DNA from: Pterobdella sp. o SKG-2022
Lineage: Eukaryota > Annelida > Clitellata > Hirudinida > Piscicolidae
Reading direction: 5' to 3'
Assembly (NCBI GenBank): GCA_964035795.1
Contig: OZ038322.1
Coordinates: forward strand, 4,158,427 to 4,222,426
DNA length: 64,000 nt
Part shown: in pieces, positions 24,293-35,682 of the stretch
How the letters are laid out: the number at the start of each line of letters is the position of its first letter
Position numbering within the stretch: position 1 is the first letter of the stretch
The notes under the pieces: generated by a model
The model's input: only the letters and a program-made list of their open reading frames with translations
Told to the model about the DNA's origin: nothing
The model's database searches: none
Position numbers and translations under genes: made by a program

Positions 24293-24629
24293 AAATAAAT
24301 TCAAATTTTGTCGTATTTTACTGATTCACAGCAATTTATTATTACTTTATTTTTCCAAACTATTCTCTATTTTATATTTTAAAACGAACATTGCATTCTA
24401 AATTTACTTTCTGTTACTATGTAAGAAAAAAATTTGAGTAAAAAACTCAGACGGTTGAATCGTATGTGTATTTAGATGTATATATGAAGGCCTCTATCAC
24501 CTTTAGGCAGAAAAAAAAGAAAATATTACCTAGCCAAAAATATTGTGCCACATAAATTACCCTTCTTTAGTTTTCTTCGTAACATTACCACATCATGAAG
24601 ATTCGTACATTTCTTTAAAATAAAATCTG

Positions 24630-24710
24630 ATTTTCGATAAGTATAGTTTTATCATAAAAAGATAGCATGTCAAGCCTATACTTATCGAAAATTAAAGCTT
24701 TTATTTGAAA
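24630..24710. repeat. R4 GATAAG/CTTATC hairpin repeat
   Basis: Contains TTTTCGATAAGTATAGTTTTATCATAAAA and, about 35 nt on, its inverse GCCTATACTTATCGAAAATT. The same hairpin (TTCGATAAGTTTAGCCTTATCATAAAA) recurs near 27415 and 34797, and in part near 45910 and 58480. Confidence 0.6.
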
Positions 24711-24829
24711 TAAATGTATAAATCTTCAATTGATATTTTAAAGTTTAATTGCTATACAAAACATACATAAGATGTCTGAAAAATTACTACATCAAATAAA
24801 TGATTTTAAGCTATAATAAGGAACTAAGC

Positions 24830-24838
24830 TATTTAAAG
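24830..24838 (+). promoter_or_regulatory. TATA-like box before the 24866 frame
   Basis: TATTTAAAG lies 36 nt upstream of the ATG at 24866, the same spacing as in the antistasin-like and M12B-like genes. Confidence 0.35.
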
Positions 24839-24865
24839 GAGACAATATTTCCAAAAACCCCACCA

Positions 24866-25464
24866 ATGAAGAAATTTCATATCATATTTCTCCTTATTTC
24901 AACCTCTTTAATCCAAGTATCTTACGTTGAGTTCAAAATGTTATTTTTGGTCGAACCTGAGTGGCCAGAGGTGAGTAAAATCCCGTTCTGGGGTCTACTT
25001 CGGTTCTCTTTATAAGAGTTTGATCTATCAGTGAATTTTTCGACCTCAATCTGATCATTTACTGAAGGTCGCATCCCTTGCTTGACCGCGGGAAGAACGA
25101 TTCGGGTTTCTTTCATTTTATTGATATCTGATTTTTTGAAATTTTTAAGGTCGTTTGTTTCCTTTGCTTGTGAGTTTGGTTTGATTGTATAATGTTTTTC
25201 AATTTTTTAATTATTATTATTCAGTTTTTTCATTATTAATATTTTATTATTTCACTTATTTATAATTTTATTTTTTTTTTAAATTATTTATTATTGTTTT
25301 TTTAAAGCTTATGTTTATTTTTAGATTGTTATACTTTTTTTGTTAGATCTATTTATAGCTCTTTAATTGCTGGTCACTTGTTTATACAGCGACCATCTTT
25401 TATAAGTTATCCAACTTTGGCTGAAATTTTGAAATACATAGAAGTGCAAAAAGACAATCTTTGA
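24866..25464 (+). CDS. Possible small secreted-protein gene (exon 1 firm, exon 2 tentative)
   Basis: Exon 1 (24866-24970, 35 codons) starts with a clear signal peptide (MKKFHIIFLLISTSLIQVSY) and ends in phase 0 at a good donor (GAG|GTGAGT). The residues after it (VEFKMLFLVEPEW) resemble the start of the mature M12B-like protein at 20451 (VTLRVLFLLDKSV), so it may be a paralogue. A candidate second exon (25390-25464, after TTTATACAG, phase 0, reading RPSFISYPTLAEILKYIEVQ then a stop) would give 59 aa. An exon ending at the GAA|GTGCAA donor and continuing further is also possible. I cannot complete the model. Confidence 0.35.
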
Positions 25465-25530
25465 GTTTTTATAAAATTTATCATCACTTTTTTCGCAACA
25501 TCTCGTATTTTATTCCGTGTTTGAATCAAG

Positions 25531-25746
25531 TTGTTTTTGATGCAATATCAAGCTGACCAACAAAACTTTATTAGCATACCAAAAAACTCACTGGCCACGA
25601 CCCACAACACTGATGTCCTCATCGACCCTTCACTTCAAGCCAATGCTCTAGGGCACAGACCACCACCATCAATTAATTTTCCGGAAGATGATAATAAAAT
25701 CAAAGCATATAGTTTTTTTTCCGAAAATTACAATTGCAGCCTTTGA
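25531..25746 (+). other. Unclassified open frame
   Basis: A 71-codon frame with balanced amino-acid use (includes FISIPKNSLATTHNTDVLID and KIKAYSFFSENYNCS) in a patch less AT-rich than its surroundings; a second short frame follows near 25815. It could be a further exon of the 24866 gene or a transposon remnant. No family recognised. Confidence 0.2.
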
Positions 25747-25959
25747 TTAGAATAATTGAAACTAATCTTTTGGAAAATGTCTTTTTCATGCAACCCAATC
25801 TAAAAATTTCAGCATGAGTAATCAAAGTAGTCAGTATACATCTAGTGATCTCAAAATCAACGCTTCTACCTTCCCAATCAATCCTCAAACCACAGATAAG
25901 AGCAAGTCGACTGACGAAATTATTTTTAACATATCTTGATCAAATTGTTTTAGGCGCTA

Positions 25960-27300
25960 GATAAATAGATCTTTTTATTAACAATATTGTTTCTCTTAAA
26001 TTATTATCAATATTGTTATCATTATTAATATTGGCAATATTACTATCATTATTAATAGTTTTTTCATCATTATGTTATTATTAATGAATGAAATGTGATT
26101 GTTTCTATTGTTATCATTATATCATTATTATTAATTCTGAATTATTTCTTATTCACTATCTCTATGAGTAATGAAATTTAAATGTAAACCCCGTATAAAT
26201 ACTTTTTGTTTAGGTAAATATCTCTGCGAACCACTTTCACTTGTTTCCAATGTGTGTAAATTTACCTGTGAAAATGCTTGTTAAACTTCATATCAGCTGT
26301 AAACTTGTGATTTTGATGGTGATGATAATGATGATAGCAATAAAAATATATGAACTAAGATTTATTTTTTTTTTAGCTTTTGTAGTTTTTATTTTACAGA
26401 CATACTTCCTTATCTTTGTGAAAACTACCGGCACTTTGGTATTTTTTGAAAATACAGATGAAAACGTTATAATGAAAGCGATCGCAGACTTAAATTGATA
26501 CTTTAAACTTTGCTGTCTATGATAATTTAAAAATTACAGATCAATTTAATAATGTGAGTTCAAAATAAGAAAAGCTTTGTGAATTAATAGAAATAATAAT
26601 TTTGAAAAAAAGAATCTATAATGAGGATGAATACAGACCCATCCTCTTTATATTTGAAAGCAATGAATGGTTAAAAACTGCCGAAGTATATAATGGCTGT
26701 GTTTTGAAAAGTTTGTTAAGCTTAAAAAATTAAATAGAAAAAAAAATTTTAAATAGGAAAAATTTAATCAATTTTTCAGTTTTCAAAATGTAGTCTGAAA
26801 ATTATTTTAAATTTTGTCTCCAACTTTTTGTTCATGCATAAGTTTATATGTTTCCATTCATTCAATGTTTTTGGAATCTAATATTTTTATTATAACCGTA
26901 AATGAATAAAAATTTATTAAAAAAACTGAAAATACGTTAAATAATAGAGAAAATAGTCACGCGGCTTATTTCATCATAACTTCATTCATAACAAATATTA
27001 GCTATTCGATTTTTAAAGTGTGAAAAAAGACTTTAAGTGTGATAAAAAATTAATATTCTCCTGGAATCAGAGCCAAACCAGCCATAATGTCGAGCAGCAC
27101 ACCTTTCCATCCTCAGGGGCTTGGCACCACTATCCCCTGGTTTTTCACTGATTTTCTAAGTATTTCTACAAAAGCTTCTACGAAACTTTGTATTTCAAAA
27201 TTATGCTTTAGACAAAACATAAAAGGTTAGAAATGGCTCACGTCTTGGAAAATGCAAGCTCACCATGCTGGGAGTCGTAGAACATAAAATTATACACAAT
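25960..27300. other. Intergenic, ATT-rich low-complexity tract
   Basis: 25970-26160 is rich in ATTATTATCATT units. The 85-codon frame at 26241-26498 is hydrophobic and AT-driven, with no motif. No gene supported. Confidence 0.5.
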
Positions 27301-27339
27301 GTGCCTATTAAATTTGAAAATCTTGGAAACGACAAATTA

Positions 27340-27650
27340 ACAGCTTTTTACGTCGATTTATGAAAGAACTTTAGTAAAGTTATTGAGCAAAATAAACAGC
27401 TATAATTTCGATAAGTTTAGCCTTATCATAAAACATTAGCGAAAAAAGTTATTTAGTAATGATGGTTTATAGCAGTTTAAACGAAGACTAAACAAGTATT
27501 AAATTATGGTTAACTAATTTAGAAACAGCTTATTTTTCAATGCTATTATTTTAATGTTACTTTGTAACTTCAAAAAAAAATATATTTTCTGATGTGGAGA
27601 AACTAATCTCTATGTCTCCCATTTTTGCTTTTTCCAAGCTCTTATTGTCC
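27340..27650 (-). repeat. Shared 3'-flank repeat with R4 hairpin, copy 1
   Basis: Closely matches 34735-35046 along its length (for example TTATTGAGCAAAATAAACAGCTATAA, TTCGATAAGTTTAGCCTTATC, TTGCTTTTTCCAAG). It then diverges abruptly: here into a Penelope-like GIY-YIG piece, there into a LINE-type end. Confidence 0.65.
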
Positions 27651-27789
27651 ATTTTTTGCAACTTTATCAGTATTAATTCTCAGGCGTTTGTGTCCACCTG
27701 CAACAGTGTGCCATTTGTTACCGATTTATTTTTTTCTTATCTCCAGGTTTTTCCGTATTAACAGTTTCATTTCCAAGAATGCTTCATTT

Positions 27790-28060
27790 TTTTCAAAATC
27801 ACAGGCTTATCTCAGTCCACTTTGCCAAGGGAGCATTTTCACGCGTGCTGAAATTGTGTTTGAGTCCTTATTTGATGTTACGTCTCTTTCATGTTGCTTT
27901 ATTCGGGTCTTTATAATGACCTTTGTCTGCCCAATGTAACACTTTTCAGTATTGTACAAACATTTCAGTTAGTATATCCCCTTCTGGTCCAATCTATTGT
28001 GTTTTGTTTTATTTGCAGCACAAAAAATGTTTCTTAGTTTGAGACTAGAAGAGCAATGGA
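27790..28060 (-). mobile_element. Penelope-like element, GIY-YIG endonuclease fragment
   Basis: The minus strand reads HNRLDQKGIY*LKCLYNTEK and then CYIGQTKVIIKTRIKQHERD, with GIY at 27972-27980 and YIG at 27930-27938. Spacing and the downstream R-x3-H match the C-terminal GIY-YIG nuclease of Penelope-like retroelements. There is one stop between GIY and YIG. No complete RT is attached, though open sequence continues upstream on minus to about 28350. Confidence 0.75.
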
Positions 28061-28329
28061 TGAACACACTTATTGGCGAATTCTTTTCATAACTTTCATC
28101 AGAAGATATATTTTTTAATGAAGATTTTTTAGCCAGTTAAGCCTTCAAGTCTCGACTGATTTGTCGGCAATCGACCAGACGGGCTTATTATGTTCCCGTA
28201 TAAAACTGACAAAAGCCTCAGCAAAGCATGGAAGTTAAACTTGTTTTTGTAATAGTTTTTGGTAAGAGTTGAGGGTTTGATATGTCTTGGACTGAAGATG
28301 CATCGATCACTTAGCTCAGTATTTGCTGG

Positions 28330-28730
28330 ACTTGATATTTTTCTGTTTTGTCAATGGTAGATGAAAGGTTAGTATAAACTGGAGTGTAGGATATTAGGTT
28401 TGGTGGTGGGGTAGAGAGAAGAAGTTTTGGACAATCCTTCAATTTTATTGATACTTGAGGGTGATAGTGATGGTAAGGCGGTAGAAGGTGGTGGGGTTGC
28501 GTCCTTACTTACTTCAGTAACTGCTTGAAATGATATTTTTTGTTTTTTCAATGGTGGATGAAAGGTTAGAGACTGGAGTGTAGGATACTAGGTTTGGTGG
28601 TGGAGAAAAAGAGTTTTTGAAAATGACAGCCCTTCAAGTTTATTGGTTTTTGATGGCGATAGCGGTGGTAGAACGGATGAAGGTAATGGGGTTGTATTCT
28701 TAAGTTCTATTTCTTCAAATTTTTCTTTTT
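28330..28730 (-). repeat. Two-unit tandem duplication (about 196 bp each)
   Basis: Units at about 28330-28530 and 28530-28730 share the run TCAATGGTGGATGAAAGGTT, then GGAGTGTAGGATA, GGTTTGGTGGTGG and a GATGGTGATAGCGGTGGTAGAA-like end. On minus they encode Pro/Ser-rich repeats (ATPPPSTALPSLSPSSINK in one, VLPPLSPSKTNKLEGLS in the other). Origin unknown; the unit may belong to the neighbouring Penelope-like element. Confidence 0.6.
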
Positions 28731-28950
28731 CGGACTTTCTTCTTGAGTCATCTCTTTTCACTTGTTTGCCCTCTGGATGTCTTTTTCTGAATCCATCTCA
28801 CCAATCTGCATATAAAAATGAAAATAGTCGCAAAATGTATAAAAATGAAGCTATACTCGGTAGTTTAAATTATAAACGTAACACATTGTGATCATTTAGC
28901 CTCAAAATTGTGAATCATAAAAACATGACAAAACTTGAATTTTTTATTTT

Positions 28951-28990
28951 GACGAAACTTTTTGATATATTCTATGTCATCATCAGGTAA
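28951..28990 (-). repeat. R1 element core, copy e
   Basis: Plus reads GACGAAACTTTTTGATATATTCTATGTCATCATCAGGTAAC. The minus strand therefore gives CTGATGATGACATAGAATATATC, then AAAAAGTTTCGTC. The tail (TTTTTTATTTTG, CAAAATTGTGAATCAT) extends to about 28890. Confidence 0.75.
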
Positions 28991-28999
28991 CCAAACAAA

Positions 29000-29750
29000 C
29001 GTAATAGTCAAGCGCTTAGGGGGGTGGGTCAAGCGCTTGAAACCTTTAACAATATGTGTCATACAACCTCGATTTCTGTAGCAATCCTAGTAACTTTCCC
29101 ATATCCTAATAATCTTTTATTTAAACACTATGAACTTCGATAACTTCAAAAACTTCCGAAAGCATTGGGAGAAAAGCAATTTAAGTTTAAACAAAAAGAA
29201 CGTTATTGACGTGAAACTCAAATTAAAATATAGCGTTTTACTTTTAATTTTTTTTTTAAACAAAATTTATTTTCTAAAAATATCATTTTGCTTCATCTAA
29301 ATGTATCATTAATCTATTAAATTACGTAATTTCAACAATTTTAATCTTCGAACCTTTTAAAGTATATTAGAAAAAAATAATAATTATTTTATAGTTCTAA
29401 CAAAAATTTTAAAAATAATCAAAAAACCTATACAAATTCTTGATAACAACAAAAAATTGGAAAACTCAATAAAAATTTTTCTAAAAAAAACTAAAACAGT
29501 ATTCGATAAACCTATTTCATAAACCTATATAAAAAGCAAAAAAAATGAATTTTATTGTGTTTTTATGATTCCCTTCATCATGTTTAATAATAGCGAGTTA
29601 TGTTCGAAGTATGAGGTTGAAGATTTGAATTAGCGTGCAAATAGGTCTATGTTAGAATTTTTGTCATTGATTTACGAAATCTATGTTTAGTTTCGAGTCA
29701 TTTTCCTTTTTATCCAAGTTTTAATTTTTTATCTAAGTTTAAAACTTACT
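29000..29750. other. Intergenic, nothing recognised
   Basis: AT-rich sequence with no open frame of note between R1 copy e and SINE copy S3. Confidence 0.5.
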
Positions 29751-30090
29751 GTCGGACCGTATGGCTCAGTGGTAGAGCATTAGACTAATTATCTAAAGAA
29801 TAAAGTTCCAAGCAGCATAAAGCTGTTTTAAGTTGGACCAATCATAGGCTTTAAAAAATGTTAGTTTTTTTTTCATAAAACTTCTAAAAATGATTATTTC
29901 AGTACTTTTACAATTTTTTTGAAGTTTTATGATTGGTTCATCAACTAGCCTAAAGCTATTCAATACTTTTTGCGTGATCGCGAAGTGCCTGTTCTAGAGA
30001 ATCGGGCTCGATCCCGCGTGAGCCGACACTAAGTACATAAGAAGAAGGGCCTTGTGAAACATCTGTTGGGGCGACTAATGGTCGATTAGA
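29751..30090 (+). mobile_element. tRNA-derived SINE, copy S3, split by an insertion
   Basis: The A-box half (GTCGGACCGTATGGCTCAGTG, GGTAGAGCATTAGACTAATT) lies at 29751-29797. The B-box half (CGGGCTCGATCCCGCG, then GAGCCGAC) starts at about 30002. About 200 bp separate them where intact copies have fewer than 10, so another element inserted between the two promoter boxes. Confidence 0.75.
29800..29970. mobile_element. Small inverted-repeat element inside SINE S3
   Basis: The left arm has AAAGCTGTTTTAAGTTG then GACCAATCATA (about 29818-29847); the right arm has TATGATTGGTTC then CAACTAGCCTAAAGCT (about 29927-29957) in inverted orientation. With no coding sequence and about 170 bp length this looks like a MITE. 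Exact ends and target duplication are not clear. Confidence 0.55.
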
Positions 30091-30389
30091 AAAAAAAGAA
30101 GCTATGAAATGTCAGTTAAATTTTTAGATTTTTTGAACGCTTATGAAATATGTAAATATTTATTTATTATTTTCAATTTATTCGACTTCTAGAATATAGA
30201 GTTTTTTTGTTTAATGTTTTTGTATTATTTCCATCAAATTTCACTTCCCTTTTACTCGTAACATAAAATGGAAAGGATTCAGTTATCAAATATAGCAAAA
30301 TTTTAAAGTTTCCAGAGTGAATATTTGTTTTAAAAGTGCCTGATGATTGCAAAAGAGAACATCTTGTAAAACTGCCAAAGAAAGGAAAC

Positions 30390-31760
30390 CTTTTATTTTG
30401 CAAAAACTGGCGAAAAACCATGCTGTTGTCTATTTTCGGCAAAATACTGAGCAGAATCATCCTTGAAAGACTGAAAAGCGCCTTGCATAAAACTTTTTCG
30501 AGATGAACAAGCAGGCTTCAAACAAGAACGCTCATGCACAGATCCCATTGCAATTATGCGCATCATCATCGAGCAGTCCCTCGAGTGGCAGATCCCCCTG
30601 TACGCAGTCTTCGTCGACTTTCAAAAAGCTTTTGACAGTGTTGACCAAGATGTCATTTGGAGACTGATGCACCATTACAGTTTTCCACCAATTTTTATAA
30701 GCATCATCTAGCAAATGTACGAAGATGCTACTTGTCAAGTGTTTTACCACGGAAAACTAACGGAACCTTTCAGCGTACAAACTGGCGTCCGTCAGGGCTG
30801 TTTGCTCTCACTGATCATTTTTCTGATGGTGGTCGGTTGAGTCATGAAGCAGTCTACAGCAGACCAAAAAACAAGCACCCAGTGTATCTTCAACAAACAG
30901 CTGGAAGACCTAGACTTTGTAGATGACATAAGCCTTCTTTCCCAGAAGCAGCAAGATGCGCAAAATAAACTATGTCTTGTGGCAGAAGAAGCTGAAAAAA
31001 CAGGATTCCAAATCAATACTGGGAAGACAAAGATCATGAGAGTTAACAACAAAAACCAAGATCCAGTAAAACTACACTAGGAAGAAATTAAGGAGGTTGA
31101 CAATTTGTCTACTCGGGCAGTGTTGTCGGCAAACATAGGGGAACAGACGAAAAGTTCAGAGCCGCATCAACAAAGTTAAACACGTTTTCAACACCCTTCG
31201 ACAAATCTAGAAATCAAAAGCTTTTTCAGTCCGCAATAAGATCAGGATTTTCAATTTTTACTGGGAAATTGATTCTACTCTATGGCTCAAAGACGTGGCA
31301 AGTGACAAATACCATCACCAACAAGCTTCAGACATTCACGAACCGAGGCCTAAAAAACATCCCAAACATCAAATGACCAGAAGTTGTTTTCAATGAAGAA
31401 CTTTAAGACAAAACAAAACAAGTCATACTGGAGACGGAAATAAAGAAGCGGGAATGGGGATAGATGAGTCATACACTACGCAAGCCTGCAGCCAACATCA
31501 CTAGACAGGCCCTTGACTGGAACCCACGGAGAGAAAAGATAGTTTGCCGACCTAAGCAGACCTGGCGGTAAAGCATCGTGGTAGAAGTGAAAGTTAGCGG
31601 AATGACGTGGGCCGAGCTGAAGAAGACTATCAGAATCAAGTAGGTTGGAAGAGTGTTGTTGTAGCCTAATGATCTCAGAGATGTAAAAGGAAAAGTTGAA
31701 ATTGAACACTTCTTTGGTATTTTCAACAGACTTAAATTTAGATTCTGCTCTCAGCAAGTA
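30390..31760 (+). mobile_element. Degenerate RTE-type LINE, RT and C-terminal region
   Basis: Reads in order FRDEQAGFKQERSCTDPIAI, FVDFQKAFDSVDQDVIWRLM (about 30612), VQTGVRQGCLLS, LEDLDFVDDISLLS (about 30905), KTGFQINTGKTKIM, then after breaks GRMSHTLRKPAANITRQAL (about 31465) and GMTWAELKK. This is the RTE/BovB RT order. Most of the RT core is intact in two frames with a few stops, so it is younger than the 2-5 kb copy. Confidence 0.85.
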
Positions 31761-32599
31761 TTTCTCAACTTTGAAAGGAATTTCAAATAAACTCTGATGT
31801 CTGGTTTGATAAGGAATGTAAGTTTTCTACACGTATAACATGAAAGTTGGAGCGCAGGTACTTGAGGTTTTGTTCAACAGCTGGTCGTGAGACATAGTTC
31901 AAGAAGAAGCATTTTTATAAGCGTTTATGCATAAAGAAGAAAGGGGACTTTTGGGGTTCTAAGCTAACTAAATATAAAAACACGTCAGAGACAATTTAGA
32001 AATATTTAAATAAGGTTGCTGTTAGGGGTAAGGCAGGTGAAGATAATGGCATAGAAATTGATAGTTCTAATAATATTTGTGTAAGTTCTAAATGTAGATG
32101 GTGGCTTATAACAAATTCATTTTTAATTTTGAAAATTATTGATGAGTAAGCAAAAAATTTTAGTCTAAAGACACATAAAGAAAATGTATTGTTAGAGGTT
32201 CCAAAATAAACTTTGTTTTATAGGGTTATCTGCCTCTGAACAAAGAGTTTCTTTAAACAATTTCTGATGAGACATTTTAAAAAGTGAGTTCAAGTAAAAC
32301 TAAATTCACATAACAACTTGCTTTCACATCATCGTAATCAGCTTGTGTACTCAAACCAGCTGTTGGGAGCTTGTAATGAAAAAATATGGTTTTGTTCATT
32401 CCGTTTTTATACAATGAATTATGATAACTTATCTTTATTGTAAATTTTAGTTTTGAAAAGCAATAAATGTATTTTGAAGTTTTCTCACAAGAATTAAAAT
32501 ACCATAACGCATTTAATTGAATTTCTTCATGCGTCTTTAGCCTTAAATTTTTTATCGGTTTTTATCAATAATTTTTAAAATTAAGTTTTATTAAATTCT

Positions 32600-32705
32600 T
32601 TGGCGATATAGCTCAACTGGTAGAGCCTTAAAATAATTATCTGAAGTTACTGAGTACGATCCCACGTTGGGTCAAAAAAAAAACATGTGTTCCACATTGT
32701 GTTTT
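32600..32705 (+). mobile_element. tRNA-derived SINE head, copy S4
   Basis: TGGCGATATAGCTCAACTGG, AGAGCC, AATTATCTGAAGTTACTG, then a mutated B-box (AGTACGATCCC) and TGTGTTCCACATTGTG. The 3' body and tail are missing or decayed. Confidence 0.65.
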
Positions 32706-33194
32706 TTATGTGAGAATAAAAAGAATATAAACAATAGAAAAAAACTAATCAATTTTTAGAAGTAGAAAAATTTTTTACTTCATGTTTACATTAAAAAAGG
32801 TAATTGATCAATATAGATATTGCATAAAATTTATATATTTTCTTCAATGGCTTGGTTCTATACATAAGACCACGGAAGCGGAGGTTCGACAGAATAAAAT
32901 CAGAATATTACATTCACCATCGGATAAAAAACCTATTTCCAACGTTAAAAACCAAACTATTTCATGACTAAAAATCGTTTCTAAGCCACACATATCTATA
33001 ATACCAACATAAGCACTCAAAACCTCAAGGCCATAAAGCTACTTACTTCACGCAACTAGGATAAAAGTGAAAAACATTTCTTAAGATATTCAAAACTTTC
33101 TTATTACTTATAATAGAATACTTTAATACAAGCTGGCCTCTTATAGCTTCAGTCACTTTTATCAAAAAAAGTTCAATTCACACAAAACTCCGCT

Positions 33195-33500
33195 TTAAGA
33201 ACATTAAGAATAGATGTACACGTGGCATTAACCTACAATTTCCTTTTAAACACCACCTCAAACTCTATGAATCTCAAATAAATCAAAAAGCACATTCTTC
33301 ATCTCGTCTTTTAAAGCACCCAACCAACCAATTCCCATACTCGAGATACAAGAAACAAACATTTAATAATAAAAATAATTATGCAATAACAACACCTACT
33401 AACTTAAACAACATCATAAAATCAATTATCTTAAACAACTTCCAAAAAAAAAAATATAAATCAGCCTCAATTGAAGTAAATTACGTCAAACACTTTTATT
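33195..33500 (+). mobile_element. Jockey-like LINE 3' fragment
   Basis: The frame includes CTRGINLQFPFKHHLKLYES and YSRYKKQTFNNKNNYAITTP. It resembles the C-terminus of the jockey-like copy at 60840-61860 (which has HPRYKKQSTFNNNINYTLN). Only the extreme 3' end remains. Confidence 0.5.
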
Positions 33501-33511
33501 AACTGAAAAAT

Positions 33512-33550
33512 ACTGACCGGATGATGATATACGTAACATATCAGAATGCT
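33512..33550 (+). repeat. R1 element core, copy f
   Basis: GACCGGATGATGATATACGTAACATATCAGAATGCTTAG. The stem TGATAT/ATATCA is perfect with loop ACGTAAC, and GAA follows directly. CTGATGA is mutated to CGGATGA. Confidence 0.6.
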
Positions 33551-34734
33551 TAGTATTTTCTAGTTACTAAAAGTTTTTTAATGTAATTTAACCTTAAAAC
33601 GTTGACATTCCCGTAGTTCAAAATTACATCTAATCAACCTTTTTTCAACAAGCAACCTCCTCTATTGACTCTATAAAAATTACCTTAGATCATCCTACAG
33701 ACTACACACTTGCTCTACTTAGATCCAATAAGTAATCTTTCATCCTTAGTTACCTAAATAAAGCCTCTACAATGCTACAAAACTCTCCACATCTTCAACT
33801 GCCATGTCATCTCATCATCTCTTGTTCTTGAAATACAAATCCTATAGAGCTTCAAACGCTCAAAAATGGAAGATTATGAAAAAAAAAAAAAGCATTTCTA
33901 AAATATAAACTTTTGGGGTAACAAAACGAAAACACACAATTATGAAAATGGAAACTATAACGATTCAACAAATGCTTGAACATCCAAATTCATAGAGAAA
34001 ATAATTTTATCGAAACATTGAAAATTTTTTCTTTGAACGAAGTTTTTTGTAAAAATATGTTTCCACCATGAGGTTCATTTAAATAAACGATTTATTGATT
34101 TTTTTTGTGAAACTATTTCAAAGTTATCTGAAGACTTTGAATAATTTTTTTTAAACTTTTATTTTACTTTTTTTAATTCAGTCATACTTTCAATGAGATC
34201 TCATAGTTTTCAAAAATTGATACATTTTTTTCATAGAAATAAAAATTTTTTATAAGGCAACTCATAACAATTTGATAAACGCACACTGGAAAACTGGTTC
34301 AAATAGTAAGAAACCTCGAACTAATTTTTTCCAAGTTGAAAATATATCAAAAAGAGAGGTTAATCTGAAGGAGATTGAAATAATAGTAAGATTTTATAAC
34401 ATTAGCTGAGTTATATTGGTTTAATTTTTGAGGCCTCTTATAATTATCAGACAAGTGGGGAGCAAGCGTGTTCAAAGTTTGGATATGTGGGCAGAATTCA
34501 GCTTTTTTTAGTACAATATATATAATTTATATAAATTTTTTTTACAAACTCAAGTTTAAATGTGAAAAATTTTTGAAAGTTTAAAACGGTTTTTTGATTT
34601 TTATAAAAATTATTTTTTTGATTTTGAAAGATTAAAAGAACAAAAATGCCTCCATTTGAGGATTTTATTGGAAGTAATTTTTAACTTTTTTGAGACATCT
34701 TAACTTACTTATGAATAATATTTAACAATTTTTT

Positions 34735-35046
34735 CACGCCGATTTATAGAAGAACTTATTTATAGTAAATTTATTGAGCAAAATAAACAGCTATAATTTT
34801 CGATAAGTTTAGCCTTATCATAAAACATTAGCGAAAATAAGTTATTTAGTAACTATGGTCATAAAGCAGTTTAAATAAAGACTATAATTGATAAAATTTG
34901 GTTATTAACTAATTTAAAAACAACTTTTTTCAATGCTACTATTTCAATGTTTATTAGTAATTTCATAAAAAATTATATTTTATGATATAAAGAAATTAAT
35001 ATCCATGCCTACCCTTTTTTGCTTTTTCCAAGTTCTTATTGCCCAC
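34735..35046 (-). repeat. Shared 3'-flank repeat with R4 hairpin, copy 2
   Basis: Pair of 27340-27650, with the perfect GATAAG/CTTATC hairpin in TTCGATAAGTTTAGCCTTATC. On the minus strand it is preceded by a decayed LINE-type C-terminus (35050-35230) related to the piece at 40670-40903. Confidence 0.6.
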
Positions 35047-35646
35047 ACAAGAGGTTGCGGCTATATAGATGCGTTTTCTAACGCTCTTAACAAGAATTCC
35101 ACAAATGAGGAGTGGTATATGAAAAGGAGTGGCATGAAAAGGAGTCAAAAGATAGACCAAAAAATGACATTTGTGGGAGAAATAATGCTCTCTGCAGTTA
35201 TTCTTACTGGAAGATCCAAAATTCCATAAAATTTCTGCTATTAGAAAACCAAATATCTTTCCCAACATGCCTTTTTGAGCAAACTTTGACTCTTTCCTTC
35301 ATTTGATACTGTTTACACAACTATCCTCTAATTTTTAAAACATGGACCGACCATCAAAAACTTACTAGTGCCTCATTCAGGCTATTCAAGTCGCAAAAAT
35401 AAAATTGGTTCTTGTCCAGACATAATCACAGCTTATAGTGAATACGTCACGAAAATAACAAGTTAAAAGCAAAAACTTTCATAGTCAAGTTGAAAATGAA
35501 TTTGAAGGAAAAAAAATATATTGAAATAGTTTATTTTGCATTAAAAATTATTCATTATAAATATAATGAACTGAAAAATAATTCTCTTTTTTAGCCAAAG
35601 TAAATACTGCAAATTATTTGAACACTAAAAGTAATTTTATTAAGTA

Positions 35647-35682
35647 CAAAGCTTTTCGTTAACAAAGTAACATTATCAAGTG
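35647..35682 (-). repeat. R3 element core, left flank of the Penelope-like element
   Basis: The minus strand reads CACTTGATAATGTTACTTTG then TTAACGAAAAGCTTTGTACTT. A GTTA/TAAC stem is followed directly by GAAAAGC. Confidence 0.7.

Noticed and set aside
31469..31757. Two overlapping minus frames of 85 and 93 codons
   Set aside because: Antisense shadows of the RTE C-terminal region (ITRQAL...WN) on plus.
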